From Bacteroidota bacterium (GTDB taxonomy: Bacteria; Bacteroidota; Bacteroidia; Bacteroidales; UBA10428): a DNA stretch of 23,195 nt. Made by a program: the position numbers and the translations under genes. The notes under the pieces are model-generated. The model saw nothing but the letters and a program-made list of their open reading frames with translations. It was not told the origin of the DNA and searched no databases. Shown piece after piece: positions 16,882 through 23,195 of this stretch (its first letter is position 1; every line of letters begins with the position of its first letter). The DNA lies in assembly GCA_029268165.1 (NCBI GenBank), contig JAJUGM010000006.1, forward strand, positions 1 to 23,195, in the 5' to 3' direction.

Positions 16882-17925
16882 GTGATCAGGCTGAAAAGTT
16901 GTTTAAAGACAAGGCAAATAATTATGCTGTTTACTTTTCTCTTTTATGACGGAATATTAAAATCACAGCAACTTCCGATATTCAACCAATATACAATGAA
17001 CAATTACCTTATTAATCCCGCAATAGCTGGCCACGATGGCCTTACAACATTTACGCTCACCGGAAGGGAACAATGGATAGGCATTAAGGATGCTCCCTCT
17101 ACTTATGCTTTCAACATCCATGGCCGCATGACGAAAAGCAGCTTTATTTCACGTTCACCTCATGTCCGCAGAGGATGGAAATCAGCTTCGCGTCCCAAAA
17201 AGGTAGGCCTTGGTGTGAATTTTTACACTGATTTTGCCGGTGCAATTAATCGTACCGGCTTTCAGCTGACATACGCTTACCATATCCCGTTGTACAACTC
17301 TCAGTTATCGTTTGGATTGTCGCTGACAGGTTTTCAGTTCAGTCTTAACGAATCAAAGATAGTATTGCACGACCCGGATGATGAACAGCTGACTGGCATA
17401 AAAAAATCAGCATTAATTTCCGATGCCAATGCGGGTATATATTATACCAGTCCTGATTTTTATATTGGTATTTCAGCCATGCAGTTGTTTGAAAGTTTGC
17501 TTAAAATTCCGGACAAACAGAAAAGCCTGGGTTTTAAAATGGTTCGCCATTATTTTCTGATTACAGGTTACCGGTATAAAATCAACCGTGAGGTTTTTAT
17601 TGAGCCATCAGTGCTTTTAAAAACCACTGAAAAATTAATCAGTCAGCTTGATTTCAATGCCACCCTATATGTCAACAAACAATACTGGGCAGGCCTTTCA
17701 TACCGCACAGGTGGCAACTACAGCCTGGCTGAAGAAACAACAGGTGGAACCGGCTCATCATTTATCATCCTTGGAGGTATAAAATATGAGAAATACTATT
17801 TCGGGTATTCATTTGATTATAACTTAAGCGCCATAGGTAAAAGAAGCTGGGGCAGCCATGAAATTGTTTTTGCAGTCAAAATAGGCGAAACAACAAGAAA
17901 ATACCGCTGGCTCAACATATACTGA
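16882..17925 (+). CDS. PorP/SprF-family T9SS outer-membrane protein, copy 2
   Basis: 347 residues and a tandem paralogue of the gene at 15505; the mature parts are about two-thirds identical by eye and collinear end to end (for example NPAIAGH, LTGREQW, GIKDAPSTYAF, SAMQLF, FKMVRHYFL, YRTGGNYSLAEE, YRWLN). The start is a GTG at 16882, which supplies the basic residues IRLKSCLKTRQ before the hydrophobic signal segment; the ATG at 16924 would leave the segment without them. Cleavage is near LKS|QQLP. A terminator separates it from copy 1, so it is probably a separate transcriptional unit. Likely role: outer-membrane partner for T9SS export of a surface protein, perhaps a different client or condition from copy 1. 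The duplication looks old enough to allow divergence. Confidence 0.9.
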   Translation: MIRLKSCLKTRQIIMLFTFLFYDGILKSQQLPIFNQYTMNNYLINPAIAGHDGLTTFTLTGREQWIGIKDAPSTYAFNIHGRMTKSSFISRSPHVRRGWKSASRPKKVGLGVNFYTDFAGAINRTGFQLTYAYHIPLYNSQLSFGLSLTGFQFSLNESKIVLHDPDDEQLTGIKKSALISDANAGIYYTSPDFYIGISAMQLFESLLKIPDKQKSLGFKMVRHYFLITGYRYKINREVFIEPSVLLKTTEKLISQLDFNATLYVNKQYWAGLSYRTGGNYSLAEETTGGTGSSFIILGGIKYEKYYFGYSFDYNLSAIGKRSWGSHEIVFAVKIGETTRKYRWLNIY

Positions 17926-17991
17926 TTTCAGATGGCGGATAAAAAATATCAGATATCTAATTTCAAATGAAAGATGAAACCCTCATGATAC

Positions 17992-18055
17992 CTTAATCCC
18001 AACTACGATAAATAAAATACATTAAGGTGAATAAAAATTTAAGCTATTTTTGAGG
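17992..18055. repeat. Left arm of a 2.1-kb-spaced imperfect inverted repeat
   Basis: This 64-bp segment is the approximate reverse complement of 20048-20113. Exact blocks include TTAAATTTTTATTCAC (16 nt) and ATGTATTTTATT (12 nt) read from the right arm. It lies 45 bp before the ATG of the broken membrane-protein gene. It may be the border of an inserted unit or one copy of a dispersed element. Confidence 0.6.
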
Positions 18056-18100
18056 GATTACGATGAAAAAATCAATCTAATAATCTGGGTGTAAAATTTC

Positions 18101-18862
18101 ATGTTGGTTAGGAAATCTTTCGGGACTATCAAACATTTTAAAAATATATTTTATGATGACGCAAAAAAAAGCACCAATATAGGATTCGTATATAAAATGG
18201 GTGGGGCAAGCTGTATACAATTAATTGCATATTCACTCATAACCATGGTAATAATGGTAACTATTGGACCACCGCCTGAGACTATTGAAGGGTGTTTTTC
18301 CATGTTGCAGGAAGATAGGTTTAACGGACTATTGCGTCTTGATATCTTGACAGTTTTTATAATGCCCCTTTATTATTTGCTTTTTTATAGCTTATACATG
18401 TCTCTTAAGGACACTGATAAAGAGCTTATTTCAATTTCAACCATTCTAATATATGCAGGATTAACATTGCTACTTGCAACTCCATCTGTTTTTTCTTATC
18501 TCTATTTAAGTGACCAATATGTTAATGCAGCAACAGAAGCTGAAAAAAATCAGTTAGTTGCAGCTGGACAAGCAATACTTGCTTCAGACATGTGGCATGG
18601 GACAGGAGCATGAATTGGTGGTACGTTAATGCAATCCGGAGCTTTGGTTATTTCATTGGTGATGCTAAAAAGTAGTGTTTTTAACAAGTTAACCGCATTT
18701 ACTGGTATTGTTACACATGGACTTGATTTACTTCACATAATAACAGGGTTTTTCCTCCCCGAAATAGGAATGGTTCTCATGGCTATTGCCGGGCCTTTAT
18801 ATTTATTATGGTTTCCATTGATTGGCATGCGGTTATTTAAATTAAAAACAGGAGTAAAATAA
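18101..18862 (+). pseudogene. Multi-TM membrane protein (DUF4386-like) broken by an in-frame TGA
   Basis: The reading frame runs from ATG 18101 to TGA 18611-18613, continues in the same frame with IGGTLMQSGALV, and ends at 18860-18862. Joined, it gives about 252 residues with some six hydrophobic segments: near 37-55 (IQLIAYSLITMVIMVTIG), 88-103, 114-131, then after the stop SGALVISLVML, an FTGIVTHGLDLLHIITGFF region and GMVLMAIAGPLYLLWFP. The segment before the stop ends WHGTGA and hydrophobic helices resume at once, as expected of one interrupted protein. Length and pattern recall DUF4386 membrane proteins of unknown function, from memory only. TGA is a true stop elsewhere in the window (17925, 19768), so recoding is unlikely. 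A very recent nonsense mutation or a sequencing error fits best. Confidence 0.72.
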
Positions 18863-19252
18863 AGGCAACACACAATACAAGCGCAATGAAAAGCACTTTT
18901 CGGATATAATTATAAATCAATAAATTACATTTTTTCTTTTGGGATGTAAAAAATCTCATGTCTTTGTGAAGGATGGAAATAACCATTTGTTTACCATTGA
19001 CAGAAACATAAAATCATTATATCTTTTGAAATTCCAAAAAAATGAAAACAGCCTATAATACATTCTTGATTCATCGATATTTGAAGCTCTGAAAGCTTTC
19101 GGGGTAAATTCCGCTTCAATTCTGTCAGCTATCGCTATGTGCCCTTACAGGAAATCACCTGTTTCTTCTTAATGGCTATATTGTAAATCATGGAGCATAA
19201 TAAGCCCGGCACCTGACCGTTAATTATATTGTTAAATCAATAGCATTCAGAA
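18863..19252. other. 390-bp gap with a possible decayed lipoprotein frame
   Basis: No intact gene. In one frame 18924-19172 reads ITFFLLGCKKSHVFVKDGN... with a lipobox-like LLGC, a TAA at 19056-19058, then a further 37 open codons. It has no ATG start. It could be the remnant of a small lipoprotein gene. A short palindrome GAAAAG-CA-CTTTTC lies near 18889-18902. Otherwise nothing is recognised. Confidence 0.35.
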
Positions 19253-19768
19253 ATGAAAAAAGTAATGATTATTTTATTGTTAATTCAAAATATGTTGCAA
19301 ACATACGGCCAGATTAAATCTGAAGTTCAGTTCGGGGGATCTAATTTTCTTGGGATAACTCTTAATACGGGTTTAGATATTCCGTTATCAAAAAATGGTT
19401 ATCATTTTATTGTTCCCATTGTGGGTGTTGGTATTTTACTTCCAGGCTGGGATGTCCCTACATGCATTATCCATGCTGGTCTGAATTATAATTATAAAAA
19501 GTGGGGATTGGGAGCAGAAGTATCTGGTTTTACAGAAAATCCGTTTTGGGATAGTCAGGAACATACCAACAGCAGTTTTGTTGACATGATAATATATCCA
19601 AATGCCAATTATACAATATTATTTAAAAGGAGATGGTATCTAAAGGTTTCTGCAGGAGCATATTTCGCCTTTTCTAAACAATACGATAATGAAACAGATA
19701 GACACCGGATGCAATTTGAAGGTGATGTTATTCCCGGAGCCGGACTAAGTTTGGGTTATGCATTCTGA
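19253..19768 (+). CDS. Small secreted outer-membrane beta-barrel-like protein
   Basis: 171 residues. A signal peptide MKKVMIILLLIQNMLQTYG is cleaved before Q20. The mature chain alternates polar and hydrophobic residues in strand-like stretches (VQFGGSNFLGITLNTGLDI, WGLGAEVSGF, YLKVSAGAYFAFS, GAGLSLGYAF) and ends in Phe, the usual C-terminal residue of outer-membrane barrels. No domain I can name; the pattern resembles the generic OmpW/opacity-type barrels of Bacteroidota. The ATG at 19253 is well placed and the sequence upstream is AT-rich. It is the only apparently intact gene between the inverted-repeat arms. Function unknown. Confidence 0.75.
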   Translation: MKKVMIILLLIQNMLQTYGQIKSEVQFGGSNFLGITLNTGLDIPLSKNGYHFIVPIVGVGILLPGWDVPTCIIHAGLNYNYKKWGLGAEVSGFTENPFWDSQEHTNSSFVDMIIYPNANYTILFKRRWYLKVSAGAYFAFSKQYDNETDRHRMQFEGDVIPGAGLSLGYAF

Positions 19769-20209
19769 TTTTGGAGTGTAACTAGGCGAAACGTAACCTG
19801 CAATCCATCATCCTGTATGCAAACAATACAGTCTGAGCACATCGTAAGATAAAGGCGTCATAAACATCGGGTTGTTATAAACCCTCAACCTTGCTATTTG
19901 TTGTATTGCGCATGCCCGGCGATCCGTAGTTTTCAGGAAAAACTGCTTAGGCCTTAATTTTTTTAAGTCCTTTTTTGTGTCAGGACAAAAATGGATGTGG
20001 GAAATTTAGCAAAGCACCGTCGCTATTCAATCCTGCACATTAAAATTCCTCAAAAAATACATTAAATTTTTATTCACATGGATGTATTTTATTATTCATC
20101 GTAATTGGATTTAACCCGAGTTTTTTATTAACCTTATTTTTCTAATGACCGCTATTAGAGAAATTTGTTTTTCATTATTGAATATTAATGTTTTGTAACA
20201 ACAAATCGA
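19769..20209. other. Gene-free gap downstream of the barrel gene
   Basis: About 440 bp without a credible gene on either strand; all frames I translated are stop-rich. It contains a hairpin TTTTTGT / ACAAAAA at 19972-19991, a shorter GGGTT/AACCC hairpin near 19869-19884, and the right arm of the long inverted repeat at 20048-20113. Confidence 0.55.
20048..20113. repeat. Right arm of a 2.1-kb-spaced imperfect inverted repeat
   Basis: Partner of 17992-18055 in reverse complement; roughly 80% alike with small gaps by eye, over about 65 bp. The arms enclose the broken membrane-protein gene, the possible lipoprotein remnant and the small barrel gene. No transposase is seen between them. Confidence 0.6.
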
Positions 20210-20364
20210 TTAAGAGACTGTTTAAATTTATTATTATTCTTATGGAAGTTATGCTTCGTGAATTCTTTGTGCCTTAGCGTCTTAGTGGCTAAAGAATACA
20301 TGCCACAAATGCTCTAAAACGCAAAGATTCACAAAGGTTTACAAAAATTTAAACAGTATCTTAA
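20210..20364. mobile_element. MITE-like 155-bp element with 20-bp terminal inverted repeats
   Basis: The left end (20210-20229) reads TTAAGAGACTGTTTAAATTT; the right end (20345-20364) is its reverse complement with one mismatch in 20. Both ends carry TTAA, which may be part of the repeat or a target-site duplication. The interior has no coding capacity and contains partly self-complementary phrases (GTGAATTCTTTGTGCC against GCAAAGATTCACAAAGG), so it could fold on itself. The form suggests a non-autonomous mobile element or a REP-like dispersed repeat. No transposase is in the window, so mobility is inferred. Confidence 0.6.
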
Positions 20365-20421
20365 ATTATTCGTATTAAATTTATAATTAAAATAATGTAA
20401 TTAATAATTTTTTAGTATGCC

Positions 20422-21127
20422 ATGAATTGGTGGAGGTTTTGGGTCGATCCTTCATATGATTACTACTATAAAGAACAATCGTTCGTTGCTCAGTCGGCCG
20501 AACAGAATTTTCATGAAGAAAAATTTTTTTGATTCAAGAAAGGAAGATTTCTTATTAGGGGCAATGGGTAAAATTGACATAAAACCTATAAGTGAAGAAC
20601 AAAGACTGCTGATAAGGAATAAAATCAAAGAGGAAAATAAATCAGGCCTGAGAATAGCTTATTTTGCTGTACTGATATTATTAATTCTGATTACCTTGAT
20701 TACAATAATGATGATCAACCATATAAATGCATCAGAATCACAACAAAAGGCAATTAAGGAAACACAAGCTAAACAGGAAAAAGCAAAAAAGACTGAAGAT
20801 TACCTGTTTTAAATTGATGATGGAGATAAATGGATGAATAAACGAAATTATTATAATGCTAAATTTCAATATTATAATGCTTTAAACACGAATATCAATA
20901 ATGAAGAGTCGCTTAAACGACTTATCAATGCTTATACAGAAGAATGCATAAACCACGGAGAAAATTGCAATGCAGCAATTAAGGACATATCAAGACTAAT
21001 ACAAATGTTTCCTGAATTTTCACCATTATACGTGTTAATGATTTCTTTAAAGGAAAATCAGGGTGATACATCAGAATTAAAAAAATACAGGTCTGTTTTA
21101 AATATATTACAGTTAACTGAAAAATAA
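20422..21127 (+). pseudogene. TM + TPR-like protein gene with frameshift and nonsense codon
   Basis: Three pieces read as one protein. ATG 20422 gives MNWWRFWVDPSYDYYYKEQS...HEEKFF and hits TGA at 20530-20532 after a run of seven Ts (20524-20530). Dropping one T joins it to DSRKEDFLLGAMGKIDIKP, a charged region, one transmembrane helix (LRIAYFAVLILLILITL...) and a Lys/Glu-rich stretch. TAA at 20810-20812 interrupts; the same frame resumes with IDDGDKWMNKRNYYNAKFQYYNAL and a TPR-like alpha-helical tail to 21127. Joined length is about 234 residues. The alternative start at ATG 20456 would give an N-terminus without the Trp/Tyr-rich segment. It seems an inner-membrane protein with a soluble TPR-like domain; no family recognised. 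Two lesions point to a true pseudogene. It ends 11 bp from recG, convergently. Confidence 0.68.
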
Positions 21128-21138
21128 TCCTTATAGTG

Positions 21139-23195
21139 TTAGCTTATCTGGCTCCAGTCAAACTGCGTCCGGGATATTTTTTTCAGTTGCCGGGCAAGAA
21201 TTTCGTTTTCCGGGGCGACTAACTCATTATCATTCCCGAGTATTTGCTGGGCCATGTCACGGGCAACCTGCAGTATCTGTCCATCTTCTCCCAGATTGGC
21301 AATCTTCAGTTCAAAAGGGATTCCGCTTTGCTGGGTTCCCTCAATATCACCAGGCCCGCGCAGTTTCAGATCAACTTCGGCAATGACAAAGCCGTCGGTG
21401 GTATTAACCATGGTTTCGATCCTTTTTCTCGCTTCAGTTGTTAACTTATGTGAAGTCATCAGGATACAATAACTCTGGTCAGCGCCTCGTCCTACCCTGC
21501 CCCTTAACTGATGCAACTGTGAAAGGCCAAAACGCTCAGCACTTTCTATAACCATCACTGAAGCATTGGGTATGTCTACACCAACCTCAATTACTGTGGT
21601 GGCAACCATAATATGCGCCCTTCCTGTTTTAAAATAATGCATTGCCAGTTCCCTGTCTTCTGTTTTCATCTTGCCATGCACACAGACTACAAGATAATCA
21701 GGCGGCGGAAAAGCCTGAACCATAGCTTCATAACCGTCTTCAAGCGCTTTGTAATCCATTTTTTCCGATTCCTTAATCAGCGGATATACTACATATATCT
21801 GCCGACCGGCCTCAATTTGTTTTCGAAGGAAGCCAAACATGGCAAGCCTCTTTGAATCGGTATAATGAACAGTTTTAACAGGCTTACGGCCTGGCGGAAG
21901 TTCATTGATTACTGAAACATCAAGATCGCCATATACTGTCATCGCCAGCGTACGTGGGATGGGTGTGGCTGTCATAACCAGCACATGAGGCGGTTCTTCA
22001 TTTTTCTTCCATAATCTGGCCCTTTGTGCCACGCCAAACCGGTGCTGTTCATCAATAATCACCAGGCCGAGGTTTTTAAACTGCACAGGATCCTCAAGCA
22101 ATGCATGAGTACCGATTAATATTTGCAGTTTGCCTGATGCGAGGTCATCAAGCAGTTTTATCCTCTCTTTCTTACGGGTTGAACCAGTAAGCAACTGAAT
22201 GCTTACCGGAAGGCCTTCAAGAAATGCTGAGATTGTGGTATAATGCTGGTCGGCAAGAATCTCGGTAGGAGCCATCAGACATGCCTGAAAACCATTATCA
22301 AGGGCTATCAGCATAGCTATAACCGCCACTACTGTCTTACCGCTTCCGACATCTCCCTGTAGCAAGCGATTCATCTGGCGCCCCGAGCCCAAATCTTTTC
22401 TGATCTCCCGTATTACTCTTTTTTGCGCTTCTGTCAGTTCAAAAGTCAGTTTTTTATTGTAAAAATCATTTACATAATTACCAACCTTGCCAAAGACATG
22501 GCCTTTCACAAACTGTTGATTACGAATTTTCAGTCTTAAAATATTCAGCTGTATATAAAAAAGCTCTTCAAACTTCAGCCGGAAAATTGCTTTTTTCAAT
22601 TGCTCCTGCCCCGAAGGGAAATGAGCAGTAAATAAAGCTTCGTTAATCCCTGGGAACTTCATGCTGTTCAGTATATATTCAGGCAAGGTTTCATCCAACT
22701 TACCGACCTGCTGAAATAAGGAAGCAACCAGCTTTTGCATGGTCTTTGATGTGATGAAATTGTTTTTCAGTTTTTCAGTGCTGCTATACTGAGGCTGCAA
22801 TTTTACCGAAAATGCAAAATCAGGCTTCTCAGCGGGGTCAATTTCAGGATGTGCAATATTAACCTTGTTATTGAAAATGGTAGGCCGGCCAAAAACGATA
22901 TATTCTTTGCCAATTTCGTATGTTTTAACAACCCATTGAATCCCCCTGAACCATACAAGCTCAATATTACCACTGTCATCGGCAAATCTGGCAATAAGCC
23001 GCTGCTTGTATTTGGCTCCTTCGGTACGAAAACCTGTTATACGGCCTTTAATCTGGATAAAAGCAAGATTTGTGTCAATCTCCGATATCCTGTAAAACTT
23101 TGAACGGTCAATGTATTTATAAGGGAAAAAATAAAGCAGATCTTTGTAAGTGAATATGTTCAGTTCTTTCCGGAGTAATTCAGCCCTTTTAGGCC
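21139..23195 (-). CDS. recG: ATP-dependent DNA helicase RecG (5' end cut by window)
   Basis: About 684 residues are visible; the frame stays open past the right edge, so perhaps 10-20 N-terminal residues are missing. The TTG at 22800 is an internal codon, not a start, since the frame continues upstream through PKRAELLRKELNIFTYKDLLYFFP, the wedge/OB-fold domain (GRITGFRT, GNIELVWF, VFGRP). Helicase motifs follow: Walker A GDVGSGKT, APTEILA, DEQH (the RecG form of motif II), TATPIPRTL, then the second RecA-like lobe with ATTVIEVGVDIPNA and HQLRGRVGRG, and GPGDIEGTQQSG of the C-terminal TRG region. RecG remodels stalled replication forks and Holliday junctions. No frameshift or missing motif seen. 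It converges on the pseudogene upstream of it, with 11 bp between their stops and no obvious terminator. Confidence 0.97.
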   Translation of the reverse strand, partial: PKRAELLRKELNIFTYKDLLYFFPYKYIDRSKFYRISEIDTNLAFIQIKGRITGFRTEGAKYKQRLIARFADDSGNIELVWFRGIQWVVKTYEIGKEYIVFGRPTIFNNKVNIAHPEIDPAEKPDFAFSVKLQPQYSSTEKLKNNFITSKTMQKLVASLFQQVGKLDETLPEYILNSMKFPGINEALFTAHFPSGQEQLKKAIFRLKFEELFYIQLNILRLKIRNQQFVKGHVFGKVGNYVNDFYNKKLTFELTEAQKRVIREIRKDLGSGRQMNRLLQGDVGSGKTVVAVIAMLIALDNGFQACLMAPTEILADQHYTTISAFLEGLPVSIQLLTGSTRKKERIKLLDDLASGKLQILIGTHALLEDPVQFKNLGLVIIDEQHRFGVAQRARLWKKNEEPPHVLVMTATPIPRTLAMTVYGDLDVSVINELPPGRKPVKTVHYTDSKRLAMFGFLRKQIEAGRQIYVVYPLIKESEKMDYKALEDGYEAMVQAFPPPDYLVVCVHGKMKTEDRELAMHYFKTGRAHIMVATTVIEVGVDIPNASVMVIESAERFGLSQLHQLRGRVGRGADQSYCILMTSHKLTTEARKRIETMVNTTDGFVIAEVDLKLRGPGDIEGTQQSGIPFELKIANLGEDGQILQVARDMAQQILGNDNELVAPENEILARQLKKISRTQFDWSQIS

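Noticed and set aside
18611..18613. TGA as recoded tryptophan, glycine or selenocysteine
   Set aside because: TGA ends clear genes at 17923-17925 and 19766-19768, so the code is standard here; no reason to expect selenocysteine in this membrane protein.
19972..19991. TTTTTGT/ACAAAAA hairpin as a terminator
   Set aside because: The stem is almost all A-T, no T tract follows on either strand beyond the stem itself, and it is 200 bp from the nearest gene end.
20524..20532. Programmed +1 frameshift at TTT-TTT-TGA
   Set aside because: The poly-T plus stop resembles a shift site, but a second unrelated TAA 280 bp downstream in the same gene makes a decayed gene the simpler reading.
22803..22994. 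Minus-strand 63-codon frame next to recG
   Set aside because: It is an out-of-frame shadow; the true recG frame runs open through this stretch and encodes the wedge/OB-fold domain.

Overview
The window looks like chromosomal DNA of a Bacteroidota bacterium, probably a gliding or environmental lineage near Bacteroidales/Marinilabiliales (inference). It is AT-rich and has AT-rich leaders with few clear Shine-Dalgarno sites. It carries a type B type IX secretion (T9SS) C-terminal domain, two PorP/SprF-family proteins and a giant repetitive adhesin followed by PKD-like domains.

Layout. (1) 36-1193, minus: a Gfo/Idh/MocA-family oxidoreductase. (2) 1331-2326, plus, divergent: a lipoprotein very like the D-xylose-binding protein XylF, with no transporter genes beside it. 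(3) 2651-17925, plus: the centre of the window, a cell-surface locus. It has a giant secreted protein of about 3380 residues with a roughly 890-residue repeat period, a 315-residue secreted protein with a different and probably expression-optimised codon use, a roughly 342-residue PKD-like protein ending in the T9SS type B (CHU_C/gliding-associated) domain, and two tandem PorP/SprF paralogues separated by a strong intrinsic terminator. (4) 17992-20113: a decaying stretch bounded by an imperfect inverted repeat of about 65 bp. It holds a membrane-protein gene broken by an in-frame TGA, a possible lipoprotein remnant, and an intact small beta-barrel-like protein. (5) 20210-20364: a 155-bp MITE-like element with 20-bp terminal inverted repeats. 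(6) 20422-21127: a membrane protein pseudogene with a frameshift and a nonsense codon. (7) 21139 to the window end, minus: recG, almost complete, its 5' end cut by the window edge.

The surface locus is the most interesting part. Only the 342-residue protein carries a recognisable T9SS sorting domain. The giant protein and the 315-residue protein both lack one, yet both end in the same short tail (TGP-x-YY-[IV]-PN plus 3-4 residues after a shared Asn/Asp position). My inference is that the locus makes a multi-protein surface structure: one or both PorP/SprF proteins serve export or anchoring, the CHU_C protein is the anchor or terminus, and the tail-bearing proteins are its partners. The tail would be an assembly or export signature. 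I know of no published name for it. A perfect FNR/CRP-type palindrome upstream of the first porP/sprF-like gene and a hairpin upstream of the 315-residue gene are candidate control sites.
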